DNA from: Tubiluchus corallicola
Lineage: Eukaryota > Priapulida > Priapulimorpha > Priapulimorphida > Tubiluchidae
Length of the DNA stretch: 47,500 nt
Assembly: GCA_030141605.1 (NCBI GenBank)
Contig: JAQGDQ010000822.1
Location: 1 to 47,500, forward strand
Reading direction: 5' to 3'
The notes under the pieces are model-generated. The model had not been told where the DNA came from. It saw only the letters and a program-made list of their open reading frames with translations, and ran no database searches. Shown here in pieces: positions 1 through 10,064 of the stretch (position 1 is its first letter; the number at the start of each line of letters is the position of its first letter). The position numbers were made by a program, and so were the translations under genes.

Positions 1-170
1 ATTAATTATGTATTTACAAAAAGTCAAATAGGTAATGATTATGCAGACCAGTAGAAAAGAAATTGATGCAGTAAATTATGCACTAATTATGTATTTACAA
101 AAAGCCAAATACGTAATGATTATGCAGACCAGTAGAAAAGAAAATGATACAGTAACAAATAGCTAAGTGT
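1..170 (+). repeat. Edge of ~81-bp minisatellite (left arm)
   Basis: Two units of the array described at 7310-8125, in inverted orientation, cut by the window edge. The shared words are 'attatgtatttacaaaaag' and 'atgattatgcagaccag'. Confidence 0.8.
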
Positions 171-280
171 TTGAAAATAAAGCTAAAGGAATTGAACTGC
201 TTTGTACATTAAGAGAAGGCTTGTCATGCTACAAACTGTAGCTCTGCCTATATAAACTGGTTGTATGTTTGTAAAAATTT

Positions 281-310
281 ACCACTGATGATGACTTTTA
301 CATGATTTTT
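281..310 (+). ncRNA. Damaged hammerhead-like module B in left arm
   Basis: CTGATGA is present at 285-291, but the segment that holds stem II and the GAAA core in the mirror copy is missing, a net loss of about 20 bp. If the motif is a ribozyme, this copy must be inactive. Confidence 0.4.
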
Positions 311-900
311 TAACTATGTAAATTAAAAGTTTTAAAAATTGTGGTGTTTTAGTTATAAATGTTTTTAAGTGCCTGTAATAAAAAATTGACTTTTATAAAA
401 ACGAAAAATAAATGGGCATGGGCAAAAACACACTCAGACACTTTCAGATAACTGGCAAGAAGGCACAAATTAGAACTAGGTCTAACTAAACGCGTTGTTG
501 CAGCTAGGTAGAAAATAACGAGGCTAGAAATTTACTGAATGACCGGTTTGAACTCAATGGTACACAGTTTGCTTATGAATCACCTCTAAAGAATCATGAC
601 GGCTGGCCTAAAAATAGACCATGACGCACTCTGTCACGAAACATTCAGGCTGCTCAGTGCTCCCAATACGCATTCAATTGGTTAGCATGTGGCGCCATCT
701 GCTTTCTTAATTTTAACATACAAAGTTACAAGCCCAAAATAATGAACTGTGTTCTTTTTAAATTACGCTATATTAAATTGTAAAAATTATATTAACGGAT
801 AAATGCTTATTTGTTAACGGACGAAGGAGGCTGTTTAGTTTTGGTTAAGGGACGTATCTTCAATACAGCACTACTATAATGCTGGCAATGCGTTTGAACT

Positions 901-1050
901 ATGTAGCATGCGGTTGCGTTTTGGGGTTTGCGGAAGACTTTTGTGGTTTTTAATGCAGCCTGCGTGCGCGTTATTCTTTTCCGCAGCTATTTCCTGTTGA
1001 TTTTTTTCCGCAGGCTGTTCCGCATTGGAAAACGCATCCGCATGCTACAT
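901..1050. repeat. 150-bp foldback (MITE-like) in left arm
   Basis: The ends are inverted repeats: 'atgtagcatgcgg' opens the element and 'ccgcatgctacat' closes it. Complementarity extends inward about 33 bp with a few mismatches. The mirror copy is at 6430-6579. No coding capacity is visible. Confidence 0.7.
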
Positions 1051-1529
1051 AAATGCCGCTTTATTCTACCTTAACCAATTATTCACAACTCTGCAACTAA
1101 TGTGATTTAGATAGATTTGGTACTTAAACTCAGTTAATTCAATATTGCAAATGTTGCGCTATAAAACCCGACTGCACAATTCGCAAAACCCAAGTGCATT
1201 CTAAACTGGTTTTCCTGTCCGTATGATGCGTTATAATCACTCGAATCGAGTTTGTATTTGTATGATAGGTTTACAACGGTGTGAGGTAAAAAGGTAAAAA
1301 TGGCACAAGTAAAATAGCAAAAATGGCAAATTACCACCTTTCTTCATAATGTTTCTTGGAAATCTGTTAGAGATTGCATAATAGGCTTATTGTCATAACA
1401 GATAAAAAACAAACAGACAAACAAACAAGCAAACTGTGTTGAAACATCATAACTTCCTTGGCTGGCGTAAAAGTTAGTAAGATAATTATCCCCCACTGTA
1501 ACCCTCACCCTAAGCACATACATTTCTAA

Positions 1530-1740
1530 GTGCTCGTGCCATTTTTACCTGTGCGATTTTTTCCTGTGCCATTTTTACCATGCTATTTTTACCCATTTCT
1601 CCATTTATGCCATTTTTCTTGTGCCCTTTTTTCCTGTGCCATTTTTTACCATGCCATTTTACCTACTTTTCTATTTGTGCCATTTTTACCTACTTTTCCA
1701 TTTGTGCCGTTTTTACCTGTGCCATTTTTGCCTACATTCG
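1530..1740 (+). repeat. Degenerate CCATTTTTACC-rich low-complexity tract
   Basis: Irregular repetition of words like 'tgccatttttacc' and 'cctgtgcca'. It gives an open frame rich in F, P, L and V that has no credible domain. It is mirrored at 5740-5950. Confidence 0.6.
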
Positions 1741-2024
1741 TTCGCACATTAGTTAAAACTGTTAATCATGACTTCCACTTGTTTTCTGCCGCCCCTGATT
1801 TTATTCGTCAAACAATACCAACAACTGCCTAGAGATACGTAACTGTCACGACGCAACGCAGAGCGTGATGGAAAACAAAACTCGAGGTCACTGGTTTATA
1901 CAGTATTGACTCAGTGTATGTCACTCACTGAGGTCGTCTTAGGAAATAGTTTTTTATTCAGGTCAAGTTATATAGGCACTTCAAAGCCATTAAGGCAACA
2001 CTAAAACTTTCAATTTACAACAGT

Positions 2025-2080
2025 TTAAAAACATTTCCAGACGTTTCGACATTAATCAGCTGTCATCATCAGTGGGACAC
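2025..2080 (-). ncRNA. Hammerhead-ribozyme-like motif (module A, left)
   Basis: Mirror copy of 5400-5455 in the left arm, on the minus strand, with the same core and stem II words. A leftover piece of the 42-bp unit lies just to its right (about 2146-2159). Confidence 0.4.
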
Positions 2081-2377
2081 TGTACAAACAACAACCAGTT
2101 TATATAAGCAGAGCCTACAGTATATAAACTGTTGACAGTCTTTAACACAATACGTATACCGGCTTTTCGTATGAAGGAATTCGTCAGATTTTCAATTGTA
2201 TTATAACTAACTAATGTAAATATTCTTGTAGATTATTACTAACAAACATTAATAAATTGCAGTGTTATAAAATGTAATATCTGCAAATAAAATCTTATAT
2301 ATTATATATATACACAATTGTTATTGTGTTTTTAAAATTAATATTTGAAACATATTCTTAATGTTTCTTAACATAGC

Positions 2378-2824
2378 TTAAAGGACAAGAAAAGGGGCAC
2401 CTGAAGTAGGTTTCAGAAAAATCGTCTTGAAAAATTATATTACTTTACAGCAATTTTATACATGTATCGTACTCGATTACAAGGAATTTTTTTTTGTTTT
2501 CGCTTTAAATCTCCCGCAATTCTGTTCCGACCGCGCCATTACATGACGTCACTAGGCAAACGTAAATCAGAGGAAGAAAAGACGATGTTAAATCATGTGT
2601 CAAAACACTTGGGCTGTCGAACGTGTGTAGTTCGTCACAAACTAACACGTCTGAACTGTGAGGTACGGCACCTGTTTGTAACAGCGAAGAACTAGTGGTG
2701 CGAACGTGAAATTGTGTTTGTGTGATAATAATTCTTTCACGTAAGTCATTCTTTAAAAACAGAATATTTTAAAGAGTAGATTGTTTTGACCTGCAGTTTA
2801 AGATTGGAGCTGTTTTTGCTTTAA
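2378..2824 (+). mobile_element. Chimeric TTAA MITE (family A 5' end, family B 3' end)
   Basis: The element is bounded by TTAA at 2378-2381 and 2821-2824. Its first ~230 bp match the 5' part of family A (start 'ttaaaggacaagaaaagggg', then 'cctgaagtaggtttcag'). At about 2605-2615 the match switches to the 3' part of family B ('gaacgtgtgtagttcgtcac', later 'gattgttttgacctgcag') and runs to the family B end 'tttttgctttaa'. Both ends keep the TTAA-type terminus, so the hybrid could have been mobilised as a unit. It carries a CRE-like TGACGTCA at 2544-2551. No transposase is encoded. Confidence 0.75.
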
Positions 2825-3367
2825 CTCGGCAACCAACTCAGCAAACTAGCCAGTCGGCCACTTAGCCAGTCAGCCAACTGACCTACAACTCACAACAAGT
2901 TAAGAAATCAACATACAAACAAAGAAAGAAGTAATAGACAATCCAACAAAGAAATCTAAACAACTAACCGGCCAACCGACCGACGAAGTTGATGAACAAT
3001 CAAAAAACAAAAAACAATTTTAACATCAAACAAGGTAAAATAATAAACATGAGCATATGAGCGAGTGAAGTATGGACATGTACCATTCTTTGGCACAGCT
3101 GTATAGTTTAGATTGCGTCTATTACTGCAGGCCCTACACCATGCTGCCCTCTATTATGCAAATTCACAATTATCAAAAACTCTTCTAATTTTGACACGTT
3201 GTTGCACACAGAGCCGTGCGGTGGAAATAAAACTTTGTCTGCAACGAAGTTTCACGTAGTTCAATTATCCCCGCACATGCGGGATCCAACACGCGAACTT
3301 ATTACTAATAGTTTAATGATTCAGACCTCCATAATAAAATTTAAAAGTTTTTGAGAATAGGAAGATT
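2825..3367. other. Non-coding spacer inside the inverted repeat
   Basis: At 2830-3000 there is a degenerate run of 'gccaactcagc/agccagtcggcc'-like words, an old simple repeat. The rest is AT-rich with no gene seen. Confidence 0.5.
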
Positions 3368-3840
3368 TCTTTGGAAACAAAAATTAGAATATTCCCAGCC
3401 TTAGTTGAAACTATATTTCTGTATACCTCTGAGCTCTGGACATTAAAAGCAAATTATAAAGCTGAAATCGATGCGTTTCAAAGGCGAAATTACAGAAACA
3501 TTTTGGGTATTAGATGGCCAAAGAAAATTTCAAACAAAGATCTATATGAAAAAAATAAAAGAAGAACCTTGGACAAGAAAAATAAAAAGACGCCGTTTAA
3601 GATGGATTGGGCATATGCTTAGACAACCTGATGACGCTCCAGTGAAGATAGCTCTTCAACAGGCCATGGAAGCAGCTAAAAAACCTGCAGGAGGACAAAT
3701 GTTAACATATTTAGATTTTGCACAGAAAGATTTACACACTTCAGCATTGATCCTTAGAAAAAAATGTACTTGGGGCATTGCAGCGAGTAGGCAGTCCCGG
3801 CATAGGGAGGTGAGCAGAATCATGTCCCTGGACGTATGAT
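3368..3840 (+). pseudogene. Decayed non-LTR retrotransposon, pol C-terminal tail
   Basis: Two overlapping frames together read as the tail that follows the reverse transcriptase domain in many animal LINEs. The first frame gives 'YTSELWTLKANYKAEIDAFQ' and 'RNYRNILGIRWPKKISN'; the second gives 'RRRLRWIGHMLRQPDD' followed by 'KKPAGGQ'. The family pattern is a Y..E.WTL block, an F.RR..R.ILGI.W block, then RRLRW.GH.LR.P. A +1/-1 shift falls in an A-rich run at about 3549-3567, so the copy is broken. The catalytic reverse transcriptase core lies upstream in such elements and is absent here. It is a 5'-truncated relic, not a host gene. Confidence 0.8.
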
Positions 3841-4109
3841 TCATTGGATGATGGATGAATAAAATTTAATACATACCCACAAAAAACCAAGTTTTGAAAA
3901 TTATTCGCTGGTGGCAAGTTTAAAAAGAGCAATGCAGCGGTGTTTAGCTATTCACACCTAAATCCAACACAAAATCACCAATTAAAACACTTTGGTTTGT
4001 GTGAGTTTAGAGAATTCTTCGATAATGGGCATGATGTAAAAGTTTGCTTCGCGTTTTTACAGTGTTTTGCACCAGGTGATGACATCAGAAACTGTTTAAA
4101 TGTTTGCAA

Positions 4110-5340
4110 GTGAAAAACAAAATCTGTCATACTGTAGCTTCCATGTATACGCATTGTGTTAAAATCTGTCATACTGTACCGTCCATGTATACGCATTGTG
4201 TTAAAATCTGTCATACTGTACCGTCCATGTATACGCATTGTGTTAAAATCTGTCATACTGTACCGTCCATGTATACACATTGTGTTAAAATCTGTCATAC
4301 TGTACCGTCCATGTATACGCATTGTGTTAAAATCTGTCATACTGTACCGTCCATGTATACGCATTGTGTTAAAGTCTGTCATACTGTACCGTCCATGTAT
4401 ACGCATTGTGTTAAAATCTGTCATACTGTACCGTCCATGTATACGCATTGTGTTAAAATCTGTCATACTGTACCGTCCATGTATACGCATTGTGTTAAAA
4501 TCTGTCATACTGTACCGTCCATGTATACGCATTGTGTTAAAATCTGTCATACTGTACCGTCCATGTATACGCATTGTGTTAAAATCTGTCATACTGTACC
4601 GTCCATGTATACGCATTGTGTTAAAATCTGTCATACTGTACCGTCCATGTATACGCATTGTGTTAAAATCTGTCATACTGTACCGTCCATGTATACGCAT
4701 TGTGTTAAAATCTGTCATACTGTACCGTCCATGTATACGCATTGTGTTAAAATCTGTCATACTGTACCGTCCATGTATACGCATTGTGTTAAAATCTGTC
4801 ATACTGTACCGTCCATGTATACGCATTGTGTTAAAATCTGTCATACTGTACCGTCCATGTATACGCATTGTGTTAAAATCTGTCATACTGTACCGTCCAT
4901 GTATACGCATTGTGTTAAAGTCTGTCATACTGTACCGTCCATGTATACGCATTGTGTTAAAATCTGTCATACTGTACCGTCCATGTATACGCATTGTGTT
5001 AAAGTCTGTCATACTGTACCGTCCATGTATACGCATTGTGTTAAAATCTGTCATACTGTACCGTCCATGTATACGCATTGTGTTAAAGTCTGTCATACTG
5101 TACCGTCCATGTATACGCATTGTGTTAAAATCTGTCATACTGTACCGTCCATGTATACGCATTGTGTTAAAATCTGTCATACTGTACCGTCCATGTATAC
5201 GCATTGTGTTAAAATCTGTCATACTGTACCGTCCATGTATACGCATTGTGTTAAAATCTGTCATACTGTACCGTCCATGTATACGCATTGTGTTAAAATC
5301 TGTCATACTGTACCGTCCATGTATACGTATTGTGTTAAAG
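4110..5340 (+). repeat. 42-bp minisatellite, about 29 copies
   Basis: Tandem units with exact 42-bp period, built on 'catgtatacgcattgtgtta' plus 'aaatctgtcatactgtaccg'. Because 42 is divisible by 3 and the unit lacks stops in several frames, it yields spurious long open frames on both strands (3975-5348, 4104-5411, 4156-5424). Variants include AAAGTC for AAAATC (about 4370, 4918, 5002, 5086, 5338) and one CACATT unit near 4276. There are no unique spacers, so it is not a CRISPR-like array. Confidence 0.97.
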
Positions 5341-5399
5341 ACTGTCAACAGTTTATATACTGTAGGCTCTGCTTATATAAACTGGTTGTTGTTTGTACA

Positions 5400-5455
5400 G
5401 TGTCCCACTGATGATGACAGCTGATTAATGTCGAAACGTCTGGAAATGTTTTTAA
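5400..5455 (+). ncRNA. Hammerhead-ribozyme-like motif (module A, right)
   Basis: CTGATGA at 5408-5414 is followed by one unpaired T, then a possible stem II (GACA with TGTC, loop about 9 nt), then GAAA at 5433-5436 and CGTC. CTGATGA plus GAAA is the hammerhead core, and the palindromic ACGT after GAA could form a dimeric stem III, as reported for Penelope-like elements. Stem I is short (CCA with TGG). The unpaired T next to the core departs from the consensus. It sits right after the 42-bp array. Confidence 0.4.
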
Positions 5456-6429
5456 ACTGTTGTAAATTGAAAGTTTTAGTGTTGCCTTAATGGCTTTGAA
5501 GTGCCTATATAACTTGACCTGAATAAAAAACTATTTCCTAAGACGACCTCAGTGAGTGACATACACTGAGTCAATACTGTATAAACCAGTGACCTCGAGT
5601 TTTGTTTTCCATCACGCTCTGCGTTGCGTCGTGACAGTTACGTATCTCTAGGCAGTTGTTGGTATTGTTTGACGAATAAAATCAGGGGCGGCAGAAAACA
5701 AGTGGAAGTCATGATTAACAGTTTTAACTAATGTGCGAACGAATGTAGGCAAAAATGGCACAGGTAAAAACGGCACAAATGGAAAAGTAGGTAAAAATGG
5801 CACAAATAGAAAAGTAGGTAAAATGGCATGGTAAAAAATGGCACAGGAAAAAAGGGCACAAGAAAAATGGCATAAATGGAGAAATGGGTAAAAATAGCAT
5901 GGTAAAAATGGCACAGGAAAAAATCGCACAGGTAAAAATGGCACGAGCACTTAGAAATGTATGTGCTTAGGGTGAGGGTTACAGTGGGGGATAATTATCT
6001 TACTAACTTTTACGCCAGCCAAGGAAGTTATGATGTTTCAACACAGTTTGCTTGTTTGTTTGTCTGTTTGTTTTTTATCTGTTATGACAATAAGCCTATT
6101 ATGCAATCTCTAACAGATTTCCAAGAAACATTATGAAGAAAGGTGGTAATTTGCCATTTTTGCTATTTTACTTGTGCCATTTTTACCTTTTTACCTCACA
6201 CCGTTGTAAACCTATCATACAAATACAAACTCGATTCGAGTGATTATAACGCATCATACGGACAGGAAAACCAGTTTAGAATGCACTTGGGTTTTGCGAA
6301 TTGTGCAGTCGGGTTTTATAGCGCAACATTTGCAATATTGAATTAACTGAGTTTAAGTACCAAATCTATCTAAATCACATTAGTTGCAGAGTTGTGAATA
6401 ATTGGTTAAGGTAGAATAAAGCGGCATTT

Positions 6430-6579
6430 ATGTAGCATGCGGATGCGTTTTCCAATGCGGAACAGCCTGCGGAAAAAAATCAACAGGAAATAGCTGCGGA
6501 AAAGAATAACGCGCACGCAGGCTGCATTAAAAACCACAAAAGTCTTCCGCAAACCCCAAAACGCAACCGCATGCTACAT
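6430..6579. repeat. 150-bp foldback (MITE-like) in right arm
   Basis: Mirror copy of 901-1050, with the same terminal words 'atgtagcatgcgg' and 'ccgcatgctacat'. Confidence 0.7.
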
Positions 6580-7174
6580 AGTTCAAACGCATTGCCAGCA
6601 TTATAGTAGTGCTGTATTGAAGATACGTCCCTTAACCAAAACTAAACAGCCTCCTTCGTCCGTTAACAAATAAGCATTTATCCGTTAATATAATTTTTAC
6701 AATTTAATATAGCGTAATTTAAAAAGAACACAGTTCATTATTTTGGGCTTGTAACTTTGTATGTTAAAATTAAGAAAGCAGATGGCGCCACATGCTAACC
6801 AATTGAATGCGTATTGGGAGCACTGAGCAGCCTGAATGTTTCGTGACAGAGTGCGTCATGGTCTATTTTTAGGCCAGCCGTCATGATTCTTTAGAGGTGA
6901 TTCATAAGCAAACTGTGTACCATTGAGTTCAAACCGGTCATTCAGTAAATTTCCAGCCTCGTTATTTTCTACCTAGCTGCAACAACGCGTTTAGTTAGAC
7001 CTAGTTCTAATTTGTGCCTTCTTGCCAGTTATCTGAAAGTGTCTGAGTGTGTTTTTGCCCATGCCCATTTATTTTTCGTTTTTATAAAAGTCAATTTTTT
7101 ATTACAGGCACTTAAAAACATTTATAACTAAAACACCACAATTTTTAAAACTTTTAATTTACATAGTTAAAAAT

Positions 7175-7225
7175 CATGTCAAACGTTTCGACGGAGTTAC
7201 TGCTGTCATCATCAGTGGTAAATTT
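7175..7225 (-). ncRNA. Hammerhead-ribozyme-like motif (module B, inner)
   Basis: On the minus strand CTGATGA (7215-7209), a weak stem II (GAC with GTC, plus one mismatch in a longer version) and GAAA (7189-7186) followed by CGTT. It borders the ~81-bp array on its left side. Confidence 0.38.
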
Positions 7226-7309
7226 TTACAAACATACAACCAGTTTATATAGGCAGAGCTACAGTTTGTAGCATGACAAGCCTTCTCTTAATGTACAAAG
7301 CAGTTCAAT

Positions 7310-8125
7310 TCCTTTAGCTTTATTTTCAAACACTTAGCTATTTGTTACTGTATCATTTTCTTTTCTACTGGTCTGCATAATCATTACGTATTTGGCTTTT
7401 TGTAAATACATAATTAGTGCATAATTTACTGCATCAATTTCTTTTCTGCTGGTCTGCTTAATCATTACCTATTTGACTTTTTGTAAATACATAATTAATG
7501 TATAATTTACTGTATCAAATTTGTTTTCTACAGGTCTACTTAATCCTTACCTATATGGCTTTTGTAAATACATAATTAGTGCATAATTTACTGCATCAAT
7601 TTCTTTTCTGCTGGTCTGCTTAATCATTACCTATTTGACTTTTTGTAAATACATAATTAATGTATAATTTACTGTATCAAATTTGTTTTCTACAGGTCTA
7701 CTTAATCATTACCTATATGGCTTTTGTAAATACATAATTAGTGCATAATTTACTGTATCAATCTCTCTACTGCTTAATATTATATTTGACTTCTCTTAAT
7801 ACAATTACTGCATAATTTACTATATCATTTCTTTCTACGGTCTGCTTATCATTATACTGTAAATACATAATTAGTGCATAATTTACTGTATCAATCTGGT
7901 CTGCTTAATCATTACATGACTTCTCTTAAATACATAATTACTGCATAATTTACTATATCAATTTCTTTTCTACTGGTCTGCTTAATCATTACATATTTGG
8001 CTTTTTGTAAATACACAATTAGTGCATAATTTACTGTAAAAATTTCTTTTCTATTGGTCTGCTTAATCATTACCTATTTGGCTTTTGTAAATACATAATT
8101 AGTACATAATGTTCTATACTGTAGC
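7310..8125 (+). repeat. ~81-bp minisatellite, about 10 copies
   Basis: Units of 80-82 bp carrying 'cttaatcattacctatttg' and 'tgtaaatacataattag'. Copies start near 7378, 7459, 7541, 7621 and 7703; later copies (about 7770-7920) are shortened by internal deletions. A two-unit block of about 162 bp (7431-7592) repeats almost exactly at 7593-7754, which indicates higher-order expansion. Confidence 0.9.
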
Positions 8126-8159
8126 CTCTACTTATTTAAACTGGTTGTATGTTTATGAA

Positions 8160-8215
8160 GATTCACCACTGATGATGACAGCAGTAGCTCTGTCGAAACG
8201 TTTGACATGATTTTT
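8160..8215 (+). ncRNA. Hammerhead-ribozyme-like motif (module B, outer)
   Basis: CTGATGA at 8169-8175, one unpaired T, then a 5-bp stem II (GACAG with CTGTC, loop 'cagtagct'), GAAA at 8195-8198 and CGTT. This copy has the best stem II. It borders the ~81-bp array on its right side, in inverted orientation to the copy at 7175-7225. Confidence 0.42.
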
Positions 8216-8216
8216 T

Positions 8217-8916
8217 GACTATGTAAATTAAAAGTTTTAATAAGTTTTGGTGTTTTAATTTTTATTTCTAAACCTAAACTATAGTATAGTGCTTGGCTTG
8301 CTGCAAATACTGAACCAGGTGCATCTTTACATTGTGAAAAGCTTGTGCTTCAAACAAATCATTGCTTTCTGATTTATGTCACAAATGACAGAAAAGCATA
8401 ACCGAATACTCGGATGCATAAACGACTACTCTGGTGCATAGATGAATACTCGGGTGCATTAATTAAAAGAGGAAACAAAGAAATCAGTTTCATAAAAAAG
8501 TAATATTTTTTGTTAACCAGTAACTTTATAATACATTTCTTTATACAAAGATACAAGTGATATAAAAACCTTTTTCAGATTTTCGTCGCTACAAATTTAC
8601 AACCCTGATAATAGTAATTAACAGACGCATAATGTTATGCAAGATATCCAGATTTGCATGTAAATGAGCATTAGCATTAATGCATAAATGGTAGTGATTA
8701 ACAATGTCAATGCATGATTGCTATGATGAGAATTTTTCCAAATAATTAGGCTTATGAAAACGTTCTACCTTCACTGCAAGTTTTTACATGTATTTACAAT
8801 AACATGCCATTCATACAGCTATACAAAAATAAGAGTATTATCAATGTTCATAGAACATACACATTTTATCATAGATAAAAAGTTTTTTGCTTGCATTAAA
8901 TGTCTAGTTAACACCA
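8217..8916. other. AT-rich spacer with a short triplicated motif
   Basis: No gene seen. At 8402-8460 a ~25-bp word ('gaatactcgggtgcat' and variants) occurs three times. The stretch 8650-8690 is rich in ATTTGCAT/ATGCAT-like words, whose meaning is unknown. Confidence 0.5.
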
Positions 8917-9757
8917 AAATGAACATTTTAAACAAAAACACACACGTACTACACCAAGAACTATCCTTTGTCTTCGTTACCAAAGTTCACACTCATGTTA
9001 ATCGTGTCCTATCTTGTCAGAACTTAACATTTTAAACAAAAACACACACGTATTACACCATAAACTATCCTTTGTCTTTGTTAACAAAGTTCACACTCAT
9101 GTTAATCGTGTCCTCTCTTGTCAGAACTTAACATTTTAAACAAAAACACACACGTATTACACCATAAACTATTCTTTGTCTTCGTTAACAAAGTTCACTC
9201 TCATGGTAATCGTGTCCTCTCTTCCCAGAACTTAACATTTCAAACAAAAACACACACGTACTACACCATAAACTATCCTTTGTCTTTGTTAACAAAGTTC
9301 ACGCTCATGTTAATCGTGTCCTCTCTTTCCAGAACTTAACATTTCAAACAAAAACACACACGTACTACACCAAGAACTATCCTTTGTCTTCGTTACCAAA
9401 GTTCACTCTCATGTTAATCGTGTCCTCTCTTGCCAGAACTTAACATTTTAAACAAAAACACACACGTACTACACCATAAACTATTCTTTGTCTTCGTTAA
9501 CAAAGTTCACTCTCATGGTAATCGTGTCATCTCTTCCCAGAACTTAATATTTCAAACAAAAACACACACGTACTACACCATAAACTATCCTTTGTCTTTG
9601 TTAACAAAGTTCACGCTCATGTTAATCGTGTCCTCTCTTCCCAGAACTTAACATTTCAAACAAAAACACACACGTACTACACCATAAACTATCCTTTGTC
9701 TTTGTTAACAAAGTTCACACTCATATTAATCGTGTCCTCTCTTGTCAGAACTTATCC
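8917..9757 (+). repeat. 104-bp tandem satellite, about 8 copies
   Basis: Exact 104-bp spacing of 'cagaacttaacattt' (9021, 9125, 9229, 9333, 9437, 9541, 9645, 9749). Each unit contains an imperfect dyad around GTTAAC ('ctttg...cgttaacaaag'). The pattern of variants repeats every three units (312 bp), so short open frames at 9118 and 9430 look alike. The array ends about 310 bp beyond the ETS gene's stop codon. Confidence 0.96.
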
Positions 9758-9963
9758 ACAATAATAAGATATTATACATAAGAACATATACTACACATTT
9801 AATAACAAACTTACGAGCTATACAAATAGCTACTGTCGTGATTACACCGTAAAAAGTTGATAACAAAATAAATATCTGTACAATATGAAAATAGGCCTTC
9901 TAGATATCGTCATCCGGCTCAGCCAGATGACAATGAATTTCAGCGATGCGCACATTCAATAAG

Positions 9964-10039
9964 TACTTTGCAAACAACTGCGCAACACTAGCATACTGTA
10001 ATACTTTGCAAACAACTGCGCAACACTAGCATACTGTAA
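9964..10039. repeat. Tandem 38-bp duplication in the ETS gene 3' flank
   Basis: 'tactttgcaaacaactgcg' plus 'caacactagcatactgtaa' occurs twice back to back (9964-10001 and 10002-10039), 25 bp beyond the stop codon on the minus strand and probably in the 3' UTR. A possible ATTAAA poly(A) signal lies on the minus strand near 9796-9803. Confidence 0.85.
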
Positions 10040-10064
10040 TACTGGCAGGAAATGTTTTTGTACT

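Larger units (their letters stand above)
1..2159 (+). repeat. Left arm of giant near-perfect inverted repeat
   Basis: This arm is the reverse complement of about 5321-7499. From about 310 to 2159 position i pairs with 7480-i with almost no mismatch; one seen is around 530, where 'gctagaa' faces 'gctggaa'. Nearer the left edge the sum becomes 7500, because about 20 bp are missing from this arm near 294-300. The arm reaches the window edge, so the true end is unseen. It contains part of the ~81-bp array (1-170), a damaged ribozyme-like module (about 285), a 150-bp foldback (901-1050) and a degenerate CCATTTTTACC-rich stretch (1530-1740). The small open frames at 1134-1337 and 1530-1832 recur exactly in the other arm and are low-complexity, so they are not called as genes. 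Confidence 0.93.
5321..7499 (-). repeat. Right arm of giant near-perfect inverted repeat
   Basis: Reverse complement of 1-2159. Its inner boundary lies at the last, partial unit of the 42-bp array, near 'gtatacgtattgtg', and the left arm keeps the matching fragment at about 2146-2159. Its outer end runs into the ~81-bp array, which continues to about 8110. The arm carries an intact copy of the B-type ribozyme-like module (about 7175-7225, minus) where the left arm has a deletion. The high identity implies a recent duplication, ongoing gene conversion, or an assembly effect. Confidence 0.93.

Noticed and set aside
1134-1832. 67- and 100-codon frames repeated exactly at 5648-6346
   Set aside because: Their conservation is explained by the inverted repeat. 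The 100-codon frame is low-complexity F/P/L/V from CCATTTTTACC words.
4110-5340. Regular array resembling a CRISPR locus
   Set aside because: Units are contiguous with no unique spacers, there are no cas genes and the context is an animal genome.
3975-5424. Open frames of 422-457 codons on both strands
   Set aside because: They are produced by the 42-bp array, whose period is divisible by 3 and lacks stops. All repeat units translate identically and no unique domain is present.
5404-5440. Box C/D snoRNA (TGATGA and CTGA present)
   Set aside because: The boxes are only about 10 bp apart, far too close for a guide region, and no terminal stem of the right kind is visible.
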